The notes beneath the pieces were generated by a model, which worked only from the letters and a program-made list of their open reading frames with translations, did no database searches and had not been told where the DNA came from. Below, piece by piece: positions 1 to 7,142 of a stretch of DNA of 64,000 nt. Made by a program: the position numbers and the translations under genes. The number at the start of each line of letters is the position of its first letter. The first letter of the stretch is position 1. The stretch covers positions 1,075,501 through 1,139,500 of the forward strand of contig JAWKLZ010000003.1 in assembly GCA_041392475.1 (NCBI GenBank). Reading direction: 5' to 3'. This DNA comes from Chitinophagales bacterium (GTDB taxonomy: Bacteria > Bacteroidota > Bacteroidia > Chitinophagales > UBA2359).

Positions 1-1960
1 CAGCAATGTCCTACACAGCACCAACCGCAAGTTTGAATTTATCCAACAGCATGAAGGCGTATCTTTTAACCATATTGAAGCCATCTTGAGTGATAGTCAA
101 AACAATATATGGTTCAGCAACAAAGAAGGACTTTTTCGACACAGCATCCATTTTACAGGCTTCAATGTTTTGGAACACTGCATCAAATCAAGTGATTATT
201 CTGACCTCCACATTATTGCCATTTACGAGGATATACAGGGCTATATATGGTTGGGGACATTTGGCAAAGGAGTTTATCGCCTCAATCCCAAGAACAAACA
301 CTTGCAACATTTAACAGAATCAGAAGGACTTATTAACAACAATGTCTTGTCCATTTCTGGTAAAGATGCAGAAATTTGGTTGGCTACTTTGGGGGGAGTA
401 TCTAAGTGTATTTTGGACAAATCAAGTAATTCTGATACAGCTTCTCTTCAATTTGAAAACTACGACAAAAACAGCGGCTTGGGCAATAATTACATTTACA
501 GTACCTTAGCCGATTCCAAAGGACGTATTTGGTTTGCAACAGATGGTCAAGGAATTACAGTTTTAGAAAAGGGTAATTTCACCAATTATGCCGACAATGT
601 GGGATTGAAGGGAAAAGTAGTGTATTCCATTGCAGAAGACAAACAGGGAAATATTTGGTTCAGCACTGCCAATGCGGGAATTTATCGTTTTGATGGCATA
701 GAGTTTAAAAACTTTGATTTGCGAGAGGGCTTGCGAGAACGGCAAATTTCGAGCATTGCGATGGATGGTCAAAACAATTTATTGATTGCTCACCGACAAG
801 GGATTGACCTACTCAATACCGAAACCCTAACCCTTACCTATTATGGACAAGAGGTGGGTCTCAATGATATTACCCCTGCCCTCAATGCCATCTCCAAAGA
901 CCCACAAGGCAATATTTGGCTGGGAACACAAAACAGCATTATCAAATACTTGCAATTAGCAGACTCCCTTCAATTGCAGCCAACTACCCATATCAACCAG
1001 GTATTTGTATTTTTGGAGCCAATTGTTCCAAAATCCCATCTAAGCTTTCCCTACTACCAAAATCATATCTCTTTCGATTACATTGGTTTGTGGTACACAC
1101 ATCCCGAACAAGTCACCTATCAACATCAATTAGAAGGTTATGACCGAGAATGGATAAATACCAAAGATAAGTTTGTTACCTATCCCAATCTTCCTGCGGG
1201 TGATTATATCTTCAAACTGCGCTCATCTATCCACCCCAATTTCAAAGAGGCTGCCATTACCGAATATGCTTTCAGGATTCGTCCTGCTTTTTGGGAAACA
1301 ACTTGGTTTATTCTAATAATTGTCATTTTAAGCATTATTACCATTTACTATACCACTACTATTCGAGAAGCACGACTCAAGAAAGAGCAAGCATTGGAGC
1401 AGCAACAGCTTCGCTTTCAGTTGGATGCACTAAAAAACCAAATCAATCCCCACTTTCTTTTCAACAGCTTCAATACCCTGCTCAATGTTATTGAAGAAAA
1501 CCAAACACAAGCAGCAAAATACGTAGAAAAACTATCCGATTTTTTCCGTACCATTCTTACTCATCGAGATAAAGATTTGATTACTTTGGAGGAAGAACTC
1601 GCACTCATTCAAGATTATTACTACATCCAACAGCACAGATATGGCACTAATTTTCAATTGAATGTACATGTTGATCCTGCCAAAACCAAAAAAATGTTGC
1701 CCCCCTTGACCCTGCAAATGCTACTCGAAAATGCGGTCAAACACAACATCATTTCCAAGCGCAAACCCCTGACAGTCGACATCTACAATGAAGGCGATTC
1801 TTTATTCGTCAAAAATCCCCTTCAACTCCGTAAAGTTTCTCAACCTTCTACCAAAGTTGGGCTGCAAAATATCCAAAAACGCTACGAATTGCTCACAGAA
1901 CAGCAAATCCACATTGAAGAAATAGATGGATTTTTTGTTGTAAAACTCCCGTTGCTGTAA
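1..1960 (+). CDS. LytS-like sensor histidine kinase with two-component propeller, 5' partial
   Basis: The frame is open from the first bases of the window, so the true start lies upstream; the TTG at 86 is only an internal codon. The visible part begins with repeated propeller blades (IWFSN, IWLGT, IWLAT, IWFAT, IWFST, IWLGT), to about nt 955. A Y_Y_Y-type beta-sandwich follows (about 1060-1290), then one membrane helix (about 1297-1350), a short coiled coil, and a His_kinase domain with the phospho-acceptor in NPHFLFNSFN (about 1447) and an ATPase N-box LLENAVKH (about 1720). Architecture is that of Bacteroidota one-spanning periplasmic sensors paired with LytTR regulators; the LytTR regulator lies 1.4 kb downstream on the same strand, so it is the likely partner. 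The signal sensed cannot be told. Confidence 0.93.
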   Translation, partial: SNVLHSTNRKFEFIQQHEGVSFNHIEAILSDSQNNIWFSNKEGLFRHSIHFTGFNVLEHCIKSSDYSDLHIIAIYEDIQGYIWLGTFGKGVYRLNPKNKHLQHLTESEGLINNNVLSISGKDAEIWLATLGGVSKCILDKSSNSDTASLQFENYDKNSGLGNNYIYSTLADSKGRIWFATDGQGITVLEKGNFTNYADNVGLKGKVVYSIAEDKQGNIWFSTANAGIYRFDGIEFKNFDLREGLRERQISSIAMDGQNNLLIAHRQGIDLLNTETLTLTYYGQEVGLNDITPALNAISKDPQGNIWLGTQNSIIKYLQLADSLQLQPTTHINQVFVFLEPIVPKSHLSFPYYQNHISFDYIGLWYTHPEQVTYQHQLEGYDREWINTKDKFVTYPNLPAGDYIFKLRSSIHPNFKEAAITEYAFRIRPAFWETTWFILIIVILSIITIYYTTTIREARLKKEQALEQQQLRFQLDALKNQINPHFLFNSFNTLLNVIEENQTQAAKYVEKLSDFFRTILTHRDKDLITLEEELALIQDYYYIQQHRYGTNFQLNVHVDPAKTKKMLPPLTLQMLLENAVKHNIISKRKPLTVDIYNEGDSLFVKNPLQLRKVSQPSTKVGLQNIQKRYELLTEQQIHIEEIDGFFVVKLPLL

Positions 1961-2100
1961 AACCCGTTCAAGGTTGCCTTTTCCTCTTTTAGCTGCAATT
2001 TATTCCCGCATAGCATTTATTATGCTTGCTATATAAATTTTATGTATTTTTATTTAGTCTTATTTTCTTGATATTCAAAATTATATAGAAATTTTAATTT

Positions 2101-2172
2101 CCTCATTCAGCTCTACCAATTTCCTAATCAGCCATTCTTTCTTTTCCAAAGTGCCATCTTACCTTAACTTTG
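2101..2172 (+). promoter_or_regulatory. Predicted LytTR operator plus promoter, site 1
   Basis: Two half-sites, CCTCATTCAGC (2101-2111) and CCTAATCAGC (2123-2132), place their TCAG cores 21 bp apart (2107 and 2128). A Bacteroidota -7 box TAACTTTG (2165-2172) starts 37 bp after the second core. The layout is shared with six other promoters in this window and precedes the PepSY-like lipoprotein at 2238. The TTNAG core and 21-bp direct-repeat period fit known LytTR-domain sites; binding by the regulator at 3364 is inference. Confidence 0.75.
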
Positions 2173-2237
2173 ACACCAACAATAAAACACAAGTTGCAGC
2201 AACTAAATCATTCTTTAACTTTTAAAAACACCTTAAC

Positions 2238-3188
2238 ATGACACGTTTAATCCTAGTTTCAGTAGCGGCTTTTTTTATCACTTTTACAGCTTGTCAAAAA
2301 GAGGCTTTACCTCCTTTAGATACTCAAAACGACAGCGAACTTCTGCAAAAAGCAGCTTTTACAAACAACTCAGGAAATCCCATTGCAGTAAGCGATTTAC
2401 CCTATGAGGTTCAAAAATACCTCAAGATTACCTATCCTACTGCTCCCATGATTGGTAGTTATTTCAACGATGATGGTTATTATTTTGTGCTTTTCAAAAG
2501 CGACTTGATATTGTACTTCAAAGCAAATGGAGTATATATGAAAGCAATCACTATGGAAGGCAACAGCACCAACATACCCAACGAAGTATTGCCAGATAAA
2601 GCCCTAAAATACCTAAAAATCACCTATCCCGAAAATCCCATTGGGCATACATTTAAGACCAATAACAATCAATTTCAAGTATTTTTATCAGATGGAATGT
2701 TTATTTATTTCGATGAATATGGAACATTTATGGAGGACAGCAATGGAGGAAGCGGCACAGGAAATGACAACGATACGGACACCGAAGTTGAAGAAGAAGC
2801 GGATATATTTGTAGCATTGAATGAACTGCCAAACAATACCCAAAAATACCTCAAAATATATTTTTCAATGTATGAATTTGGCAAAGCCTTCAAAAATACA
2901 AAAGGTTACAAAGCGTATATGGAGAATGAATTGTTACTTTATTTCGACCCAAACGGTGCGTATCTATCAGCAGATTTGAGCAATGCCCCCAATGCCATAA
3001 TCAGTAAAATAATGGACTTCGAAGAGTTACCAATTGCTGCGATTAAGTTTGTCAAAAACAATTACCCCGAAGCAACCCCCTATTACACCTTCAAACAAAG
3101 CAATGAACAATATAGAGTCCAACTTTCCAATAACCTTATTATCTACTTCAATATGCAAGGTGAAGTGTTAGAAATTGTGGAAATATAG
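2238..3188 (+). CDS. Lipoprotein with four PepSY-like repeats
   Basis: The protein has 316 residues. A lipoprotein signal (hydrophobic stretch then FTAC, Cys at residue 19) directs it to the envelope. Four copies of a roughly 50-residue unit follow, each opening with LP...KYLKI.YP and closing with a strand pair of the form L.(I/L)YF...G....; they lie near residues 54-105, 117-165, 197-245 and 262-314, with an Asp/Glu/Gly-rich linker before the third. This matches the putative beta-lactamase-inhibitor-like PepSY-like family (PF11396), whose biochemical role is not established. It sits between the kinase and response-regulator genes and has its own predicted LytTR operator. A related three-repeat protein is encoded at 5975. 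A link to ligand sensing for the kinase is only a guess. Confidence 0.85.
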   Translation: MTRLILVSVAAFFITFTACQKEALPPLDTQNDSELLQKAAFTNNSGNPIAVSDLPYEVQKYLKITYPTAPMIGSYFNDDGYYFVLFKSDLILYFKANGVYMKAITMEGNSTNIPNEVLPDKALKYLKITYPENPIGHTFKTNNNQFQVFLSDGMFIYFDEYGTFMEDSNGGSGTGNDNDTDTEVEEEADIFVALNELPNNTQKYLKIYFSMYEFGKAFKNTKGYKAYMENELLLYFDPNGAYLSADLSNAPNAIISKIMDFEELPIAAIKFVKNNYPEATPYYTFKQSNEQYRVQLSNNLIIYFNMQGEVLEIVEI

Positions 3189-3215
3189 AAACCTATCAAA
3201 TCGAATCATAATTTA

Positions 3216-3244
3216 AGTTGGCTGAACATATTGTTCAGCCAACT
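3216..3244 (+). terminator. Perfect 13-bp hairpin after the PepSY-like lipoprotein gene
   Basis: The arms AGTTGGCTGAACA and TGTTCAGCCAACT pair perfectly around a TAT loop, 28 nt after the stop. The following tract (ATTTTCCCC) is only weakly T-rich, so it is a possible terminator. Its right arm contains the first half-site (GTTCAGC) of LytTR operator 2, so the hairpin also presents an inverted pair of half-sites. Confidence 0.55.
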
Positions 3245-3301
3245 ATTTTCCCCAATCAGCTATCTTTAGAAGGTAGATTCAGAGTAAGTGTATTACTTTA
3301 G
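3232..3301 (+). promoter_or_regulatory. Predicted LytTR operator plus promoter, site 2 (autoregulation)
   Basis: Half-site cores lie at 3235 (GTTCAGC) and 3256 (CCAATCAGC), 21 bp apart. A -7-like box TACTTTAG, one mismatch from TAnnTTTG, lies at 3294-3301, 38 bp downstream. The site precedes the LytTR response regulator itself, which suggests autoregulation. Confidence 0.7.
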
Positions 3302-3363
3302 CCTTACAGTAAGAAGATGATATATATTGGTGTTACAACCTAAAACAAAAATCACAAAGAGAA

Positions 3364-4128
3364 ATGAAAGTACTCATCATTGAAGACGAATTTGCAGCAG
3401 CAAAACGACTACAAAGACTTATTCAGAACATCAATCCCGACATTGAAATCATCGAAGTATTAGACAGCATCGAAACCGCAGTAGAGTGGCTTCAAAATCA
3501 TACGCATCCAGATTTAATGTTTCTCGATATACATCTTGCCGATGGTTCAAGCTTTGAAATTTTCCAACAAGTTCATATAATCACTCCCATTGTATTTACC
3601 ACCGCCTATGACCAATATGCCCTTCAAGCCTTCCAACACAATAGCATAGACTACCTATTGAAGCCCATAAAACAAGAAGACCTATCGAAAGCCATTGACA
3701 AATACCAAAAAAGATATGGTGAAACTTCTCCTGCGATTGATTATCAAAAATTAGCCCAAGCGCTGCAATTACAATCTGCCAACCGTCAAACTCGCTTCTT
3801 AGTTCGATTTGGCCAAACACTCTTAGCAATAGACATAAAAGACGTAGCCTATTGTTATACTGAAAATAAAACCAACTTTATCATCACCTTTAACAACAAA
3901 AAATACGTCATAGACCAATACCTCGACGAACTCGAAAACATCCTAGATACCCAAAAATTCTTCCGCATCAACCGCCAATTCATTGTCAACTTTGATGCCA
4001 TCACAGGAATGTACGCTTATTCAAAATCTAGGGTCAAACTCGACTTAAAACCTCCTTTTGAAGGAGCAGATACCGTAGTCAGCACCCAACGCTCCCCAAT
4101 ATTCAAACAGTGGCTAATAGGTAAGTAA
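3364..4128 (+). CDS. LytTR-family response regulator
   Basis: The 254-residue protein has a receiver domain with the acidic pair near residues 8-9 (IIEDE), the phospho-acceptor Asp at about 55 (MFLDIHL), the Thr of FTTAYD and the Lys of YLLKP. A LytTR DNA-binding domain occupies about residues 145-254, with the typical (R)FLVR...L.I...DV.Y, FFRINRQFIVN and D...K..L segments. Length and order are standard for the LytR/AlgR class. Its partner is most likely the kinase ending at 1960. Seven promoters in the first 24 kb carry 21-bp-spaced direct repeats that fit this domain class, including its own. Confidence 0.95.
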   Translation: MKVLIIEDEFAAAKRLQRLIQNINPDIEIIEVLDSIETAVEWLQNHTHPDLMFLDIHLADGSSFEIFQQVHIITPIVFTTAYDQYALQAFQHNSIDYLLKPIKQEDLSKAIDKYQKRYGETSPAIDYQKLAQALQLQSANRQTRFLVRFGQTLLAIDIKDVAYCYTENKTNFIITFNNKKYVIDQYLDELENILDTQKFFRINRQFIVNFDAITGMYAYSKSRVKLDLKPPFEGADTVVSTQRSPIFKQWLIGK

Positions 4129-4137
4129 AATTCTATT

Positions 4138-4165
4138 CTTAGCGTCCTTAGCGCCTTAGCGAGCC
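4138..4165 (-). repeat. Single inverted copy of the CTCGCAAAG-type dispersed repeat
   Basis: Read on the minus strand this is GGCTCGCTAAGGCGCTAAGG followed by ACGCTAAG, a degenerate copy of the unit arrayed at 17,583 and 21,302. It starts 9 nt after the response-regulator stop and just before LytTR operator 3, so it sits in a 3' intergenic position like the other copies. Confidence 0.65.
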
Positions 4166-4173
4166 CCAAAAAA

Positions 4174-4244
4174 CCATTCAGCCACCCCAATTCCCCATTC
4201 AGCCAAATTCCTCCTCAAAAAACCATTCCAAAGCCCTATTTTTG
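4174..4244 (+). promoter_or_regulatory. Predicted LytTR operator plus promoter, site 3
   Basis: Two identical half-sites CCATTCAGCCA start at 4174 and 4195, exactly 21 bp apart. A -7 box TATTTTTG (4237-4244) starts 38 bp after the second TCAG core. This is the cleanest of the seven operators and drives the cytochrome-like lipoprotein at 4283. Confidence 0.8.
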
Positions 4245-4282
4245 AACTAAAGATTTCTTTTGTTTTATTTTCAACCAAAGCT

Positions 4283-5074
4283 ATGAAAACCAAACACCTC
4301 CTCATAAACTACTTCCTAATCATCGGACTATTCACCCTCCTACTCGCCATCACCGCCTGCGAACACGAACCCATTATACCCGACCCAATAGGAGAACCAA
4401 TAGACACCACAACCACCGAACCCATTGATACCACCGACACAAACCCTGTTGACACCACCAATACAGGAACACCCTGCGAAGATGGAATCATATACTTTGA
4501 AAAAGACGTGTTGCCTATTTTCCTCTCCAATTGCGCCTTCAGTGGATGTCACGATGCTGCAACAGCAACCAAAGGAGTCATTTTAGATTCATACGAAAAT
4601 GTGGTAAACACAGCAGATATAAAACCCTTCGATTTAGAAGCAGGTGACCTCTATGAAAACATCACCGAAAACGACCCCAACAAAATCATGCCTCCACCCC
4701 CAAACGCACCCCTCACCTCCAATCAAATATTCACCATTTCCCAATGGCTCCTACAGGGAGCAAAAAATCTTACTTGCGATGAATTAGGCACAGGCGGAAG
4801 CGGCTGCAATACCGAAAACATCACCTTCTCTCAAAATGTCTTCCCCATCATCGAAAGCAATTGTTTGGGCTGTCACAGCGGAGGCGCACCTTCTGGAAAT
4901 GTCAATCTCACCAACTACGCCAACATCAAAACCCTAGCCATCAATGGGCGATTGTACGGAGCAATAAGCCGTCAAAGCGGATTCACACCAATGCCCTTCA
5001 ATCTTCCAAAACTGCCCGAATGCCAGATTGAGCAAATAAAGACTTGGATAGATGCGGGAGCATTGAATGATTAG
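4283..5074 (+). CDS. Two-domain cytochrome-c-like lipoprotein
   Basis: A lipoprotein signal ending in AITAC (Cys near residue 26) is followed by a Thr/Pro/Asp linker made of TTxPxDTT-type repeats. Two heme-domain-like segments follow. The first has CAFSGCH (C-x4-CH, an unusual spacing) and a later IMPPPP that could supply the Met ligand. The second has CLGCH (C-x2-CH) and ends PECQIEQIKTWIDAGAL. Such domains occur widely in Bacteroidota and Planctomycetes as envelope cytochromes. The second domain closely resembles the 123-residue protein at 18386. Covalent heme attachment is predicted only from the motifs. The gene is preceded by LytTR operator 3. Confidence 0.85.
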   Translation: MKTKHLLINYFLIIGLFTLLLAITACEHEPIIPDPIGEPIDTTTTEPIDTTDTNPVDTTNTGTPCEDGIIYFEKDVLPIFLSNCAFSGCHDAATATKGVILDSYENVVNTADIKPFDLEAGDLYENITENDPNKIMPPPPNAPLTSNQIFTISQWLLQGAKNLTCDELGTGGSGCNTENITFSQNVFPIIESNCLGCHSGGAPSGNVNLTNYANIKTLAINGRLYGAISRQSGFTPMPFNLPKLPECQIEQIKTWIDAGALND

Positions 5075-5852
5075 TTGTAGAAATAGGGATTGAAAAAAAC
5101 CATGTGATCGCTTGCCTCCCCTTTTTCATAGATTCTTCCTAAACCCTGATTCAATTGAAGAATCTCAGAAGCGTTTCCATTCTGCAAAGAGAACTTCAAG
5201 GCATTCATTACTCCTACTATTATGACGATATTTCACTAAAAATTAGCCCCATTCGTAACCCATGAATTATTGGTTTACGAAATAATGCTTTATCACCCAA
5301 AAGAGAATAAACTATCTTTTTTGTTGCAAAAACACTGCTAAATAGGAAAAAGCCGTTCCCACAAATGCAATGGAAAAACCATATACACCACAAGCAATCC
5401 CCAGAGACCACAGACAGAGAAGCAAACATAAAAATAATGTTTCGAAGGCCTTTTATAATATTTTTATATTCAATTAATTGTAGGTATTATAAAGGCGAAA
5501 TAGATAGCTATCAACTTGACAAATCACTGTATTAGTAATCCGTAGGCCAAACGATGATAATGTTTTTACCTTCACAAAGAAGGGCAATTAAGGGTGAATA
5601 GACAAGCATACATACATTGTTTTAGATGATTCAAAAAAACAATTTCTACTTTTTGAGGTACTCAAATCAAATAAACCATTTTGTTAAAAAACACAATGGA
5701 ATCAATGAGAGAATGTACAAATCAACTAAATTTTCACCTTACCAAACACTCAGGAATATCTAAACAGGTATTTCCATCAGCCGAATAAGGAAATAAATAG
5801 GCTCAAGCAAAAGCAAGCAAATATAAAATGCCCCAATACTCCTCTGCCCATT
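5075..5852. other. Long intergenic stretch with no supported gene
   Basis: No convincing coding region, RNA gene or repeat was found. On the minus strand around 5320-5445 there is a short run of about 40 hydrophobic codons ending at a stop, without a start or recognisable family; it may be a remnant of a membrane-protein gene. The right end abuts LytTR operator 4. Confidence 0.5.
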
Positions 5853-5924
5853 CCTCATTCAACTGAAATTTAACCTCACTCGGCTGACATTTTTATGACA
5901 AATAAATATTTGACAATACCTTTG
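5853..5924 (+). promoter_or_regulatory. Predicted LytTR operator plus promoter, site 4
   Basis: Half-sites CCTCATTCAAC (5853-5863) and CCTCACTCGGC (5874-5884) are 21 bp apart and are the most diverged pair of the set. The -7 box TACCTTTG (5917-5924) starts 37 bp after the second core. The operator precedes the second PepSY-like lipoprotein. Confidence 0.7.
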
Positions 5925-5974
5925 TCGCAGAGGCAAACAAAAACCTCTATCCTATTTTTTTTTTAACCACAAAA

Positions 5975-6742
5975 ATGTTATTCAAAATGAAAAAGTTAGT
6001 AGTAATTTTATTAACAATCGTAAGTACCCTGTCTTTCACCGCATGTGAAAGCGACCTACAATCACTCGAAAACGAAACTGCTCAATCCAGCAAAGCAGAA
6101 ACAGTAAGCATGGCTAGTTTACCTGCTTCTATTACCAACTATGTGCAGTCACACTACCCCAACGCAACCATCACCAGAGCAAGATTAGACAAACAAAACC
6201 GCTACAAAATTGACCTTAGCAACAACCTCCAACTCTACTTTACCAACAACGGTACTTTCATTAAAGCGGAAGCGGGAGATGATACAAATGACAACAATTC
6301 TCCAGACGATAACGGCGGAAATGGAAACGATGACAATTCTCCAGACGATAACGGCGGAAATGGAAACGATGACAACATAGGCAATGTCAATAGTTTACCT
6401 GCCAATATCAGCAGTTACATAACAAGCAACTACCCAAATACTACTGTAAGAGAAGTAAAGCGCAACGATATTGGAACCTACAGAATTGACCTTTCCGATG
6501 GCACAGACCTGTACTTCAATGCACAAGGAACGTTCTTGTTTTACGAACTCGAAAACGACAACGAAGCAACCATTTCAGCATCCAGCCTACCTGCCAAAGC
6601 CCGCAACTACATCGCTACCAATTACGCCAATACCAGCATTAAAAAAGCAAAAAGAATGCAAGCAGGCAGTTATCGAGTAGATTTAAAAAATAGCTTGCGA
6701 TTGTTTTTCGACCAAAGCGGCAATTTTGTTTGGAAAAAATAG
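5975..6742 (+). CDS. Lipoprotein with three PepSY-like repeats and a repetitive acidic linker
   Basis: A lipoprotein signal ends in SFTAC. Translation may instead begin at the ATG at 5987 (MKKLVV), which gives a more usual signal peptide. Three repeats of about 50 residues each open with LPA...(N/S)Y and end L.L(Y/F)F...G.F, near residues 48-100, 139-190 and 205-255. Between the first and second lies an Asp/Asn/Gly linker containing two exact 13-residue units encoded by a 39-bp tandem repeat. It belongs to the same PF11396-like family as the product of the 2238 gene, and both genes have LytTR operators. The last repeat ends at the C-terminus (VWKK). The function of the family is unknown. Confidence 0.85.
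   Translation: MLFKMKKLVVILLTIVSTLSFTACESDLQSLENETAQSSKAETVSMASLPASITNYVQSHYPNATITRARLDKQNRYKIDLSNNLQLYFTNNGTFIKAEAGDDTNDNNSPDDNGGNGNDDNSPDDNGGNGNDDNIGNVNSLPANISSYITSNYPNTTVREVKRNDIGTYRIDLSDGTDLYFNAQGTFLFYELENDNEATISASSLPAKARNYIATNYANTSIKKAKRMQAGSYRVDLKNSLRLFFDQSGNFVWKK
6295..6372 (+). repeat. 39-bp perfect tandem repeat, two copies, in frame
   Basis: Units 6295-6333 and 6334-6372 are identical and encode NSPDDNGGNGNDD twice in the linker of the PepSY-like lipoprotein. The length is a multiple of three, so copy-number change would alter only linker length. Confidence 0.9.
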
Positions 6743-6888
6743 CGGCTCAAGCGAAAAATAAAGAAAGATATTATTGAAAGCATACATGTTTTTTATTTTT
6801 TCACAATGGGTGTGATAGATACAATAAAACGTATTGTTCGATTATAGAACAATGTAAGTATGGGTTAAGAGAGGTCAAAAGCGTTACG

Positions 6889-6921
6889 AACAGCCACTTG
6901 CTTGCAGGGGGCTGTTTTTTT
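6889..6921 (+). terminator. Intrinsic terminator
   Basis: A hairpin with ACAGCC/GGCTGT outer arms and CTTGC/GCAGG inner pairing is followed directly by a run of seven T. It lies about 150 nt after the lipoprotein stop and just before LytTR operator 5. Confidence 0.7.
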
Positions 6922-6925
6922 CTTC

Positions 6926-6995
6926 CCATTCAGCCATACAGACAGACCATTCAGCAAAAAAAATAAGAATATCTACAAATATACTTGCAAATTTG
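6926..6995 (+). promoter_or_regulatory. Predicted LytTR operator plus promoter, site 5
   Basis: Identical half-sites CCATTCAGC lie at 6926-6934 and 6947-6955, 21 bp apart. CAAATTTG, one mismatch from TAnnTTTG, starts 37 bp after the second core at 6988. The leader to the ATG at 7143 would be about 140 nt, longer than at the other sites. It precedes the giant multi-cupredoxin gene. Confidence 0.75.
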
Positions 6996-7142
6996 AACCA
7001 CTGATTTTAAACTTTACGGAGTAATAATATCCACCAAATCCAATTTACTATTGAAGTTTGATTTGAATTTTTAGATTTTTTGTTCTGTATTCACAACCCA
7101 TGTAATAAAAAATTTTGCAGTTGATTTTAAAATTTTCAAAAA

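Noticed and set aside
5220..5429. 69-codon minus-strand ORF
   Set aside because: Its composition is not protein-like and another frame over the same bases is the more hydrophobic; neither has a recognisable family or promoter.
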